Origin: Pseudanabaena sp. SR411
GTDB lineage: Bacteria; Cyanobacteriota; Cyanobacteriia; Pseudanabaenales; Pseudanabaenaceae
Assembly: GCF_002251945.1 (NCBI RefSeq)
Contig: NZ_NDHW01000173.1
Coordinates: 1-52,526 of the forward strand
Length of the DNA: 52,526 nucleotides
Reading direction: 5' to 3'
Positions within the stretch are counted from its first letter, which is position 1. The number at the start of each line of letters is the position of its first letter. The notes below the pieces were generated by a model. It did no database searches. It was not told where the DNA came from and saw only the letters and a list, made by a program, of their open reading frames with translations. Shown in pieces: positions 1 through 8,053 of the stretch. The position numbers and the translations under genes are program-made.

Positions 1-1
1 C

Positions 2-706
2 GATATCAGTAGTACTTTCAATCAACTAATCGAAAAGTTAACGGGTGTCTTGCGATCGCTGACTAGTCAACTTTTTAGTATTGTCTTTGGAGCGATCGGT
101 AGTCTTGTAAATATCTTCTTAACTTTGATATTCTCGATTTTTCTTGTCCTACGTGGCTCATTTCTATGGAATGGCTTGCTCAGTTGGCTACCTCAAAAAT
201 GGAACGATCAAGTTCGAAATTTATTGCCGCGTAATTTTGAGCGTTTTATTGTTGGACAGGTAACTTTAGCAACGATCCTCGGTGTGTCGCAAACTACCGC
301 TATGCTAATTTTAGGGGTTCCCCTTGCCCAACTTTTTGGCTTTGGTATCGGCATTGCCAGTTTAATTCCCCTTGGCGGCTCTAGCACAATTATCACCGTT
401 AGCCTATTAATTGCCCTACAAAATTTTTGGCTCGGAGTCAAGGTTTTACTAGTTGCCGTAGCAATTATTCAGATTGTGGAGAATGTACTAGGTCCTCGAA
501 TTGTTGGCGAGTTAACGGGGTTAAATCCTGTCTGGATGCTAATTTCTCTTGATATTGGCTTTAAGTTAAATGGTGTTTTAGGTTTATTGGTAGCTGTGCC
601 GATCGCAGGTTTTATCAAAGGGACTTTCGACACAATTCGCGGTGTGAATAGTCCGCCCACGGTTGAGGCGATCTCTGAAGTTCACACTGAAGTTTCAATC
701 AAATGA
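2..706 (+). CDS. AI-2E family transporter (PerM-like), 5' end cut off by window edge
   Basis: The reading frame is open from base 2 with no stop, so the gene starts outside the window; the TTG at 50 is internal. About 235 residues are visible. They contain several strongly hydrophobic segments and the family's C-terminal signature, a stretch like GELTGLNPVWMLISLDIGFK followed by a Gly-Leu-rich helix (GVLGLLVAVPIAGFIKG). Proteins of this family are polytopic inner-membrane permeases; members have been proposed to export AI-2 or to act as ion antiporters, so the substrate cannot be read from sequence. The gene is followed at once by a perfect 10-bp stem hairpin (708-732). The missing N-terminus prevents any statement on its promoter or operon. 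Confidence 0.85.
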   Translation, partial: DISSTFNQLIEKLTGVLRSLTSQLFSIVFGAIGSLVNIFLTLIFSIFLVLRGSFLWNGLLSWLPQKWNDQVRNLLPRNFERFIVGQVTLATILGVSQTTAMLILGVPLAQLFGFGIGIASLIPLGGSSTIITVSLLIALQNFWLGVKVLLVAVAIIQIVENVLGPRIVGELTGLNPVWMLISLDIGFKLNGVLGLLVAVPIAGFIKGTFDTIRGVNSPPTVEAISEVHTEVSIK

Positions 707-707
707 G

Positions 708-732
708 TAAGAGGGTAAAATATACCCTCTTA
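708..732 (+). terminator. hairpin after the permease gene
   Basis: Perfect 10-bp inverted repeat, TAAGAGGGTA / TACCCTCTTA, with a 5-nt loop, starting just after the TGA stop. The T-rich tract (TTTAAGTTTTTG) begins a few bases after the stem, so it is a plausible but not ideal intrinsic terminator. Confidence 0.6.
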
Positions 733-790
733 CCTTTAAGTTTTTGTAACTTATACCCCAATCAATAGATCTCCTGTTAACCTAAGTAAA

Positions 791-829
791 AGAAACATGA
801 GTAGCAATCAAGCGCCGCTCATGTTTCTC
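791..829. repeat. inverted repeat upstream of the small membrane protein gene
   Basis: Perfect 11-bp arms AGAAACATGAG / CTCATGTTTCT enclose a 17-nt loop containing GCGCCG. It lies between the permease terminator and the next gene's start, and resembles the local palindromes with a GCGC-type core. Confidence 0.6.
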
Positions 830-860
830 TATTTAGAGAACTACTGAATAATTTGTGCAT

Positions 861-1181
861 ATGAAGCGTTTTCGGGATGAATGGATTGACGAATGGTGTC
901 AAGAAAATGGTTGGACTGACCTATTTGTGGAACGTTGCTGCAATTACTGGGCATTTCCACCTAGTTCTGTAATGCCATTGCCAATTCCTAACGATACACT
1001 TCGAGCCATTAAAAATGCCAAGGGAATGAGTGATGATGAAAAGACTTGGACATTTGCAGCGATCGCCATTTCTTGTTTAGCCTCAATCTTTAGCTTTATC
1101 CTCAAGAACCCCTTACCGATTACCTGTGCTTTCGGCTGTGTCGCTTTTATTGTTGGACAATTAGAAATCGAAGAATTTTAA
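861..1181 (+). CDS. small conserved cyanobacterial membrane protein of unknown function
   Basis: Codes for about 106 residues from the ATG at 861; an in-frame GTG two codons earlier (855) is the alternative start. The N-terminal half is acidic and tryptophan-rich (MKRFRDEWIDEWCQENGW...ERCCNYWAFPP), followed by two hydrophobic segments near residues 63-81 and 85-101 that look like a membrane hairpin, and an acidic tail. I recognise the N-terminal pattern as typical of short conserved hypothetical proteins in cyanobacteria but know no function. It stands alone, with hairpins on its left and a long repeat-rich gap on its right. The repeat-rich gap begins 80 bases after its stop. Confidence 0.7.
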   Translation: MKRFRDEWIDEWCQENGWTDLFVERCCNYWAFPPSSVMPLPIPNDTLRAIKNAKGMSDDEKTWTFAAIAISCLASIFSFILKNPLPITCAFGCVAFIVGQLEIEEF

Positions 1182-1256
1182 TTGAAATGTTATTGCAAAG
1201 TTCTCTAAGGAAATATATTTTCTTAATTTGAATCTTCTCAATCTTCTATTTTTGCA

Positions 1257-1363
1257 GCAATTCCTGATCAAATGAACCACAAAGAGATTATTGAAAGCGT
1301 TGCAAAGCAACGCTTTCAATAATCTCTTTTGTTTGGGTTTAAGCGCAAAGCGCTGTCATGATC
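1257..1363. repeat. family-A dispersed repeat, copy 1
   Basis: Begins with CAGCAATTCCTGATCAAATG and ends with TTTAAGCGCAAAGCGCTGT. The centre is a long hairpin: AGAGATTATTGAAAGCGTTGC (1280-1300) against its exact complement (1304-1324), with a 3-nt loop. Copies 2 (15185-15277) and 3 (19543-19645) share the same order: a GAACCACAA-type left flank, a GAAAG...CTTTC hairpin whose outer stem differs but stays paired, and a GGTTT-GAGCGC-AAGCGCT right flank. Confidence 0.75.
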
Positions 1364-1460
1364 TCTGATGTTACGTGGAACTCAGATGATGAATTTCTAG
1401 CTGAATCGCATTTTAGATCCTGTAGGGCTACCATCCCAAAACATCAGGCATCACATAGCT

Positions 1461-1510
1461 TATAGCAATGTAAGTTTTGATTTGTCCTAGCTATCTCTTG
1501 CTTGGCTATA
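1461..1510. mobile_element. 50-bp short form of the TATAGCAA-ended MITE-like element
   Basis: Starts TATAGCAATG and ends GGCTATA. Read on the minus strand it contains GCAAGAGATAGCTAGGACAA followed by ATCAAAAC-like sequence. This nearly matches the left arm of the 118-bp element at 19422-19539, but the central 23-bp-stem palindrome is absent and the two ends are joined directly. Confidence 0.6.
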
Positions 1511-1896
1511 CTTCCACGAAACATCAGTTGAAACTCAGCCACTTACATTTGCAAAAGTGTGGTTGATTTATGGAATGAAATGAGTGACTTGATGAACTAC
1601 GAAATAAAATGTAACAAATAGTATTTAGCTAGTAGATGAAGCGATCTCATCCTTCGTTAAAACACAATCAGAGTAGGCGCAAAACGTCATTGTCATTAGG
1701 AAAAAGCAGATCTGAATATAAAGAGTCCTATTTGCTCTTTGATGTTTGATTTGTCTTAATACTTTTGAAGACAGATGATTAAAAGCCCTTATGTCCATAG
1801 AGTGAAATCTTAAATTGCTAAAATAGTCTAGATTTACTTTTATACGTTATTCAGGTGTGATCCCCAAGAATTTATTGCTTAGAGGATCTCGCAATT

Positions 1897-1930
1897 AAGC
1901 AAGAATTTTCTTGCTTCTAGTTTGTTTTTT
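1897..1930 (+). promoter_or_regulatory. terminator-like hairpin in the amylase leader (possible attenuator)
   Basis: Perfect 9-bp arms AAGCAAGAA / TTCTTGCTT separated by only TT (so a 4-nt or larger loop after fraying), followed by CTAGTTTGTTTTTT. It sits about 25 bases upstream of the amylase ATG on the same strand. It could end a short upstream transcript or attenuate the amylase mRNA; the sequence does not decide. Confidence 0.4.
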
Positions 1931-1953
1931 ACCCTTACACCGAGAATGTAACA

Positions 1954-3429
1954 ATGTCTGACCAGAATGGTGTGATGATGCAGTACTTTCATTGGTACTT
2001 GCCAGATGATGGGAGCCTATGGAATCAGTTAGCTGAGAAAGCCGAGGAATTAGCGAAAATTGGCATTACTTCCCTTTGGTTGCCACCTGCCTATAAAGGC
2101 ACAGGTGGAGGAATGGATGTGGGTTATGGCATTTATGACCTGTTTGACCTTGGGGAGTTTGACCAAAAGGGTTCCATCCGAACTAAATATGGCACTAAAG
2201 ACGAATATATTCGCGCTATCAAAGCTGCCCAGAAAGCAGGAATTCATATCTATGCTGATGTAGTGTTTAATCACAAACTGGGAGCCGATCAGACAGAAGA
2301 AGTAGAAGCAACACCATTTAGCATGGAAAATCGCAATCAGGCGATCGGTGAGTATCAAAAGATCAAGGCTTGGACGCATTTCACCTTTGAAGGTCGCAAG
2401 GGCAAATATTCAACAATGGAATGGCATTGGTGGCATTTTGATGCGATCGATTACAACGTTTACAACGAAGGGGAAGATGCTATCTACTTACTCAAGGGCA
2501 AATCCTTTGACCAAAATGTTGATCTCGAAAAAGGTAATTTTGATTATTTAATGGGTTGCGACCTTGATATGCAAAATTCTGAAGTACAGGGAGAACTCAA
2601 ATATTGGGGAGAGTGGATTTATGATACTACTCATGTGGATGGCTTCCGATTTGATGCGGTCAAACATGTTTCCGCAGAATTCTTTCAAGAATGGTTAGAG
2701 CATGTGCGTCATTATGCCAAACGTGATTTATTTGCTGTAGGAGAATATTGGTCTTACGAAGTTGAGGCTTTGCATAATTTCATTGAGGTTACCGAAGGCA
2801 AAGTTGATCTATTCGATGCACCTTTACACCTAAATTTCCATCTTGCTAGTCAAGCTGGCAAAGATTATGACCTCAGCCAAATCTTTGAAAATACCTTGGT
2901 CAAAGATCAACCAACTCTTGCAGTTACCTTGGTAGAAAACCACGACTCTCAACCACTGCAATCATTAGAATCAATCGTCGAGTCTTGGTTTAAGCCCCTT
3001 GCCTATGCACTAATTTTGCTCCGACGTGAAGGATATCCTTGTATTTTTTACGGTGATTACTACGGCGCACATTACAAAGATTGGGGAAAAGATGGCAATG
3101 AGTACGAAATTTGGATGGATAGCCACCAATGGTTACTTGATAAGTTCCTTTTAGTTCGGCAAACCTACTGCTATGGCGATCAGATTGACTATTTTGACCA
3201 TCCTAATACGATTGGCTGGACAAGATTGGGAGATGACGAGCATTCTGGTGGGATGGCGGTAGTGCTAAGTAATGGTGATGATGGACGAAAATGGATGAAT
3301 ATTGGACATCCAAATAGTACCTATATTGATATCACTGAGCATGTCGATGAGCCTGTAACAACCAACGATGAAGGTTGGGCCGAGTTTCGTTGCAATGGTG
3401 GCTCTGTATCCGTATGGATTAAAAAGTAA
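1954..3429 (+). CDS. cytosolic alpha-amylase, glycoside hydrolase family 13
   Basis: A 491-residue GH13 enzyme expected to hydrolyse internal alpha-1,4 bonds of glycogen or maltodextrin. The conserved regions are all present: DVVFNHKLGAD (region I, about 102-112), GFRFDAVKHV with the nucleophile D234, AVGEYWS with the acid/base E264, and LVENHDSQ with the transition-state D331. There is no signal peptide; the protein starts MSDQNGVMMQYFHWY, the usual start of the intracellular bacterial type with a full TIM barrel followed by a C-terminal beta domain. Length is normal for the family. It is monocistronic, preceded by a terminator-like leader hairpin and followed by a short transposon-like element inserted between its stop and its terminator palindrome. 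Glycogen turnover is the likely context, by inference. Confidence 0.93.
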   Translation: MSDQNGVMMQYFHWYLPDDGSLWNQLAEKAEELAKIGITSLWLPPAYKGTGGGMDVGYGIYDLFDLGEFDQKGSIRTKYGTKDEYIRAIKAAQKAGIHIYADVVFNHKLGADQTEEVEATPFSMENRNQAIGEYQKIKAWTHFTFEGRKGKYSTMEWHWWHFDAIDYNVYNEGEDAIYLLKGKSFDQNVDLEKGNFDYLMGCDLDMQNSEVQGELKYWGEWIYDTTHVDGFRFDAVKHVSAEFFQEWLEHVRHYAKRDLFAVGEYWSYEVEALHNFIEVTEGKVDLFDAPLHLNFHLASQAGKDYDLSQIFENTLVKDQPTLAVTLVENHDSQPLQSLESIVESWFKPLAYALILLRREGYPCIFYGDYYGAHYKDWGKDGNEYEIWMDSHQWLLDKFLLVRQTYCYGDQIDYFDHPNTIGWTRLGDDEHSGGMAVVLSNGDDGRKWMNIGHPNSTYIDITEHVDEPVTTNDEGWAEFRCNGGSVSVWIKK

Positions 3430-3430
3430 A

Positions 3431-3583
3431 AAAGTTAGGGCGCTGGCTCACTAATTAGTGATATCAAGCTGTAACCTCTATCTGGCAACGATTTCAGGCT
3501 TTAGTCGCAATTTACTTGTAAAGCCTTGCCAATCAACAGCTTCATCGCTCTATCACTAATTAGCTGTCCAGTGCCAAAGTTAG
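3431..3583. mobile_element. 137-bp MITE with 8-bp target-site duplication
   Basis: The element spans 3439-3575 and is flanked on both sides by the identical 8-mer AAAGTTAG (3431-3438 and 3576-3583). Its ends are imperfect inverted repeats: GGCGCTGG..CTCACTAATTAGTGAT on the left and, read inward from the right, GGCACTGGACAGCTAATTAGTGATAG. A second inner inverted repeat (GGCTTTA/TAAAGCC, about 3498-3526) lies in the middle. There is no coding capacity. Ends starting GG with 8-bp duplications occur in several IS families (ISL3, IS256, IS1, IS1595), so the parent cannot be named. Confidence 0.75.
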
Positions 3584-3665
3584 GTAGTCCTGCAAAGGAA
3601 AGGATTTAAAAAGGTAAGGATAGACTGCGCGAAGCGCCGCCTATCCTTACCTTTTTAGGACTACC
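3583..3665. terminator. family-B palindrome after the amylase gene
   Basis: A nested inverted repeat: outer arms GGTAGTCCT / AGGACTACC (3583-3591, 3657-3665), inner 16-bp arms (3608-3623, 3641-3656) of AAAAAGGTAAGGATAG type, and a GC-rich centre containing GCGCGAAGCGC. The T5 after the inner right arm makes it a likely terminator for the amylase transcript, and the A-rich left arm allows function on the other strand too. Confidence 0.7.
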
Positions 3666-3698
3666 AAAAGTTATACTTTGTTTTACTCAAGACATAAA

Positions 3699-3743
3699 GC
3701 AAAAAAAGAATGGCAACGCAAAGAGTCGCCATTCTTTTTTTGC
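3699..3743. terminator. bidirectional terminator between amylase and cphA
   Basis: Perfect 16-bp arms GCAAAAAAAGAATGGC / GCCATTCTTTTTTTGC around a 13-nt loop, with long A and T tracts on both strands. It ends 15 bases before the cphA stop codon and so would terminate the leftward cphA transcript. Confidence 0.8.
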
Positions 3744-3757
3744 TTTTATTTGCTCTA

Positions 3758-6346
3758 TTATTGCAATTTAGATTTTCGAGACTCAATAATGCTAATTGCC
3801 TGATCCACTTTGTCAGGAAATACCACAACTAAACTACTTTGAGGGGCGCTATCTAAGGCGGCTGTGACCGCTTCCGATTCGTCAAGAATTGTAATACAGG
3901 GGATATTGCTATCCACTTCTTCGATTCCTTGACGCAACAAATCAGCCACCACACGAGGAGCGCGTCCCCGCAAATCCTTGTCTTCTTTAATAAAAATGCG
4001 ACTAAACATGGTCGCTGCCAGTTGTCCTAGCTCAATGATGTCCTCATCGCGGCGATCGCCAGGTGCGCCAATCACGCCGATCGCTTCACCTTCCCATTTT
4101 TGGATAAAATCAGCGATCGCTTTAAATCCCGCAGGATTATGAGCATAATCAACCAGCGCGTGATACTTACCTAGGTCAAACAAATTCATCCGTCCGGGGG
4201 TTTGCTCACTAGAAGCGACAAAGGTGGCTAAACCTTGGCGAATCTGCTCGATCTGCACATCTTGGGCGAAAGCCGCTAAACTAGCCGCTAGGGCATTTTG
4301 AATGTTGAAAGCAGCCCGTCCACCGAGAGTTAGAGGTACATTTACTGCTTTTTCAATCCGCAATTTCCAATCACCTTTCAAAATTGTCAGAAATTCGTCT
4401 TCATAGACGGCAGCAAGTCCACCTTCGGCAATATGTGCCTTAATCAATGGATTCTCAGGATTCATACTGAAATACGCAATCTTGGACTGCACTGCTTGTG
4501 CCATGGCAACAACCAATGGATCCTCAGCATTTAGCACTGCATAGCCGCTTGGTAGAGTCGTCTTCACCACTACGCTCTTGAGTTGCGCCAAGTCTTCAAT
4601 TGTGTCAATGTCGCCAATACCGAGGTGATCAGCAGCTACGTTCATCACTACACCGACATCGCAGCCATCAAACCCTAAACCTGAGCGCAAAATACCGCCT
4701 CTAGCAGTTTCAAGGATCGCAACTTCAACGGTGGGATCGCGAAGAATTACTTGGGCGCTATAGGGACCCGTAGTATCGCCTTTCTCGACTAAGCATTCAC
4801 CAATGTAGATCCCATCGGTAGTAGTGTAACCAACTCGCTTGCCAGTTTGCTTGAAAATATGGGCAATTAGTCGCGTGGTAGTAGTTTTACCATTTGTTCC
4901 TGTGATGGCGACGATGGGAACACGAGTAGGTGATCCCGTGGGGAACAGCATATCGATAACTGGCGCAGCCACATTGCGGGGTGTACCAATGCTAGGAGCC
5001 GTATGCATTCTGAAACCAGGCGCAGCATTTACCTCGACGATCGCCCCATCAGTCTCGCGCACAGGTAAGGAAATGTCCTCAGTGACCATATCGATCCCTG
5101 CAATATCCAGACCAATAATTCTTGCCACGCGCTCGGCTAGCCAGATATTTTCAGGGTGAATCTCATCGGTGCGATCAACCGATACACCACCTGTACTTAA
5201 GTTGGCTGTTGCCTTGAGATAGCAGATTTGACCCTTGGGTGGTACAGATTCCAGCGTAAATCCTTGTCTGACAAGAATATCCATGCTGGTGCGATCAATT
5301 TCAATACGGGTCAGGACATTATCATGACCATCGCCACGACGGGGATCTTGGTTGGTAATTTCAATTAATTGAGAGATGGTAGAGACCCCATCACCTGTGA
5401 TGTTGGCAGGAACGCGCTCAGCAACGGCGACAAATTTGCCATTGATCACCAATATGCGATGATCGCGCCCTGTGTGGAAACGCTCAATAATTACTTCTTC
5501 TGATACTTCCTGCGCCATGTCAAAGGCGGCGATCGCTTCTTTCACAGTACGCACATCAATGGTGATGCCACGTCCATGGTTGCCATTTAAAGGCTTGATG
5601 ACGATGGGGAATCCACCAACCTCAGCGATTGCATCCTCTAGATATTTAGGCGATCGGATCGTCGTTCCCCTTGGTACGGGTATTCCTGAAGCACGTAAAA
5701 TGCTCTTTGTCCCCTCCTTATCACAGGCTAGCTCTACCGCTAAAATCCCCGTTTTATTGGATAAAGTTGCTTGAATCCGACTTTGATGTACACCATAACC
5801 AAGTTGAATCATGGCTCTGCTACCAAGCTCTAACCAAGGAATGTTTCTTGCTTTAGCTTCAGCGACAATTGACTCAGTGCTTGGTCCTAGCTGACCATCA
5901 AGGCGAATATCTCTTAAATCCTTGAGATCTTCTTGCAATTCAGCAGTTGCATAGGTTCCTGTCTCTAAAATACTGGTGCAAATCCGTATCGCGGCGCGGG
6001 CGGCATACCTTCCTGCGCCCTCGGTCTGATACTCAAATACTACTTGATAGACATTTTTTTCAACAGTCTGTTTAATGGCTCCAAAATCAACCTTCATGCC
6101 CACATAGCCTTGGAGGGCGATCGCAATATCTTTAACAATTTCCGCTAAAAAATCAGCGTCACTGATATCTGGTCGCTGAGCTATGTCTTTCCCCGCAAAG
6201 CTTGGCAACACTTTGCATAAATTTTGATAAAAGCTAGCTCGTTGTACTTGAAAATCCTCTAAATCTAATCGCACAACTACAAGCTGATGTCGTTGGATAC
6301 TCCAATAATTTGGACCACGTAATGTCTGGATTTTGAGAATTTTCAT
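3758..6346 (-). CDS. cphA: cyanophycin synthetase
   Basis: Makes cyanophycin, the multi-L-arginyl-poly-L-aspartate nitrogen store, by ATP-dependent addition of Asp to the backbone and Arg to the side chains. The 862-residue protein has the canonical three-part layout: an N-terminal domain starting MKILKIQTLRGPNYWS; an ATP-grasp module (about 160-470) with KPLNGNHGRGIT and a VNAAPGF motif; and a Mur-ligase-like module (about 478-862) with the P-loop VAITGTNGKTTTTR and the downstream YAHNPAGF motif. I start at the ATG at 6346 because it gives the conserved family N-terminus; the TTG two codons upstream is less likely. The cyanophycinase gene cphB, often adjacent in other cyanobacteria, is not in this window. 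Two ammonium transporter genes lie 40 kb away. Confidence 0.96.
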   Translation of the reverse strand: MKILKIQTLRGPNYWSIQRHQLVVVRLDLEDFQVQRASFYQNLCKVLPSFAGKDIAQRPDISDADFLAEIVKDIAIALQGYVGMKVDFGAIKQTVEKNVYQVVFEYQTEGAGRYAARAAIRICTSILETGTYATAELQEDLKDLRDIRLDGQLGPSTESIVAEAKARNIPWLELGSRAMIQLGYGVHQSRIQATLSNKTGILAVELACDKEGTKSILRASGIPVPRGTTIRSPKYLEDAIAEVGGFPIVIKPLNGNHGRGITIDVRTVKEAIAAFDMAQEVSEEVIIERFHTGRDHRILVINGKFVAVAERVPANITGDGVSTISQLIEITNQDPRRGDGHDNVLTRIEIDRTSMDILVRQGFTLESVPPKGQICYLKATANLSTGGVSVDRTDEIHPENIWLAERVARIIGLDIAGIDMVTEDISLPVRETDGAIVEVNAAPGFRMHTAPSIGTPRNVAAPVIDMLFPTGSPTRVPIVAITGTNGKTTTTRLIAHIFKQTGKRVGYTTTDGIYIGECLVEKGDTTGPYSAQVILRDPTVEVAILETARGGILRSGLGFDGCDVGVVMNVAADHLGIGDIDTIEDLAQLKSVVVKTTLPSGYAVLNAEDPLVVAMAQAVQSKIAYFSMNPENPLIKAHIAEGGLAAVYEDEFLTILKGDWKLRIEKAVNVPLTLGGRAAFNIQNALAASLAAFAQDVQIEQIRQGLATFVASSEQTPGRMNLFDLGKYHALVDYAHNPAGFKAIADFIQKWEGEAIGVIGAPGDRRDEDIIELGQLAATMFSRIFIKEDKDLRGRAPRVVADLLRQGIEEVDSNIPCITILDESEAVTAALDSAPQSSLVVVFPDKVDQAISIIESRKSKLQ

Positions 6347-6701
6347 AGTCAAGCGTTTTTAAAGGTGCATCCAATGCCTAAATGTCCAGTGTCTAATCCT
6401 AGCGATCTTGTGGATCTTCATTTTGTATAAATTGAACCAAAATTAGATCAGTTAACAATAACTTCATTAAGTGAGTTTCTTCTAGCATATTGTGCTGAAG
6501 CAGATCGCAATTTGTTATTAAACCTATGGCAAGAAAAAGTTTGAATAACAAATCTATGACACGATTTCCATAGCTTGATCAAGCGATCTCTCCTCACATC
6601 TAAGTACCTGAATAAATTACCCAACCCTGTAAAGTTGTACCCCTGCGGGGCGCAACTTTACAGGGTTGGGTTTGTAATTAATTATGCTCATCTACTTAAA
6701 G
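6347..6701. other. 355-bp gap upstream of cphA with one strong palindrome
   Basis: Apart from the hairpin at 6620-6670 I see no gene or recognisable operator. The right part of the gap, nearest cphA, must hold its promoter, but no convincing NtcA box (GTA-N8-TAC) was found by eye. Confidence 0.5.
6620..6670 (-). terminator. perfect 18-bp palindrome after the GNAT gene
   Basis: Arms CCCAACCCTGTAAAGTTG (6620-6637) and its complement (6653-6670) enclose TACCCCTGCGGGGCG, which itself contains the palindrome CCCCTGCGGGG. It lies 31 bases beyond the leftward stop of the acetyltransferase gene. There is no clear T tract, so termination is probable rather than certain; it could be a dispersed palindrome. 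Confidence 0.55.
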
Positions 6702-7877
6702 TTAAAGTGACTCATCAGTATGTTGATGCTGTTGAGGTAAAGTCTCGATTCGGCCTGGGATAGGCTTTTGAGTAGGCTGTAAACCTGACAACATGCGTGA
6801 AAGTTGTAAGCCATCAAGGACAGGTTTAGTCTCCCGAATCTTATGCCAGACTGAACGCGCCATTAGCAAAGAATGTCCTTGACGTTGGGCATGAATACTT
6901 TCTAAATAATCTTCACGTTCGGGTTGATAATCTGCCGAAGATAGTTGGAGACTAACATGCTCAGATAATTTCTCAGGAGATTGCTTCGTGACAATTTGGG
7001 CAATTTGTGAAGTAAGTTCAGGATAAAGCCATGTGTAGGCGGGGTGAACTGTTAGCTGGCAATGATGAACTAGTTTTTCATTGGGCTGATTGACGGTTGG
7101 ACGCTGCAATAGCAGATAAAAATAACCGATCGCCGCTTTGCGTTGTGGCTCATAGACATAGCCCGACACATCCTGTAAATGATTAATCAGCAAAGAACTA
7201 TGATTAACCAGTTTGTCGATCGTCTTGGCTCGAAAATCATCAACATTGAGATCGTAAACTTGGCGAATGTGTGGAGGCATCGCGGCGGTATCAAGTTGAT
7301 AAAGCAAGCTAGCATCCGCATTACTCACGGGCATCAGATTTGGCAGATCAGGAGAATGTTGAGCGAGTTCGTGCAGACTTGCCGTATCAATTTCCCAATC
7401 AGTAAATTGCGCGAGGGGCTGAAAGCCATTTTGACGATAGAGAGCGATCGTATCTTTTTGGTTAATGTCAACCTGTAATACCCAAGTTCTTGCCTCTAGA
7501 CAAGACTCGAGGCAGTAGCGAATCAGTTGTGTACCAACATTGTGCTGACCATTCTGAGCTTCTGGCAAAACCACGACGCGATCAATCTGCCAAGTACTAC
7601 TGTTGTTATTAAAAGGTGAAACCCGAATAAAGCCTTGGATAATGCCATTACATTCGGAAACATAGGCTCTTACATAGGGCTTGAGCAGGGTTTGCACAGG
7701 CGCAGGTAACCAACTAGCTAGCTGGTGTAAGCTGATTTTTTGGCGGCTGCGACAACCGCTAAGATCGCTGACCGCAATCTGTTCGAGATCATTGGGCGAT
7801 GCAAATCGCTGAATAAACTCTAAGTCGCGATGTTGTAGCGGACGGATCGTGTTACCAAGCACTGGAAAAGGTTGCAT
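6702..7877 (-). CDS. two-part GNAT-fold acetyltransferase-like protein
   Basis: A 391-residue protein. The N-terminal 160 or so residues look like a GNAT domain: an N-terminal IRPLQHRDLEFIQRF start, a beta-strand pair ending IQGFIRVSPFN, a motif-A-like RVVVLPEAQNGQHNVGTQLIRYCLE (the acetyl-CoA loop is Q-x-x-G-x-G-like but degenerate: QHNVGT), and the C-terminal ALYRQNGFQPL element. The remainder (about 165-391) resembles a second, more divergent GNAT-like half with YVYEPQRKAAIGYFYLLLQRP. Substrate unknown. The gene is monocistronic and leftward, and is followed by the palindrome at 6620-6670. Confidence in the fold is good and in the function low. Confidence 0.7.
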   Translation of the reverse strand: MQPFPVLGNTIRPLQHRDLEFIQRFASPNDLEQIAVSDLSGCRSRQKISLHQLASWLPAPVQTLLKPYVRAYVSECNGIIQGFIRVSPFNNNSSTWQIDRVVVLPEAQNGQHNVGTQLIRYCLESCLEARTWVLQVDINQKDTIALYRQNGFQPLAQFTDWEIDTASLHELAQHSPDLPNLMPVSNADASLLYQLDTAAMPPHIRQVYDLNVDDFRAKTIDKLVNHSSLLINHLQDVSGYVYEPQRKAAIGYFYLLLQRPTVNQPNEKLVHHCQLTVHPAYTWLYPELTSQIAQIVTKQSPEKLSEHVSLQLSSADYQPEREDYLESIHAQRQGHSLLMARSVWHKIRETKPVLDGLQLSRMLSGLQPTQKPIPGRIETLPQQHQHTDESL

Positions 7878-8020
7878 AGCTGCTTATGCCAGAGAAAGAA
7901 TTGATAAGGCTTAGGGATATTAGCCTGAAATATGAGGATCTAGCTTGGGGCAATTTCTTAAAAAACCAGCATCACCCATTGTTTATGATTTTAATACATA
8001 TCCTATGAATATTGCCCAAA

Positions 8021-8053
8021 AAGAAAAGGCGGTGCAAAGCACCGCCTTTTCTT
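8021..8053 (-). terminator. terminator overlapping the nitrilase-family stop codon
   Basis: Perfect 15-bp arms AAGAAAAGGCGGTGC / GCACCGCCTTTTCTT with an AAA loop. On the minus strand the stem begins inside the TAA stop codon (8052-8054) and is followed by a T-rich stretch (TTTTTGGGC), a compact intrinsic terminator. Confidence 0.8.

Larger units (their letters stand above)
1182..1953. other. 772-bp intergenic region holding two repeats and the amylase leader
   Basis: No convincing gene. Contents from left to right: a family-A repeat with a strong hairpin (about 1257-1363), unique sequence, a 50-bp MITE-like element (1461-1510), AT-rich sequence of unknown role, and a terminator-like hairpin (1897-1930) just before the amylase start. 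Confidence 0.7.
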
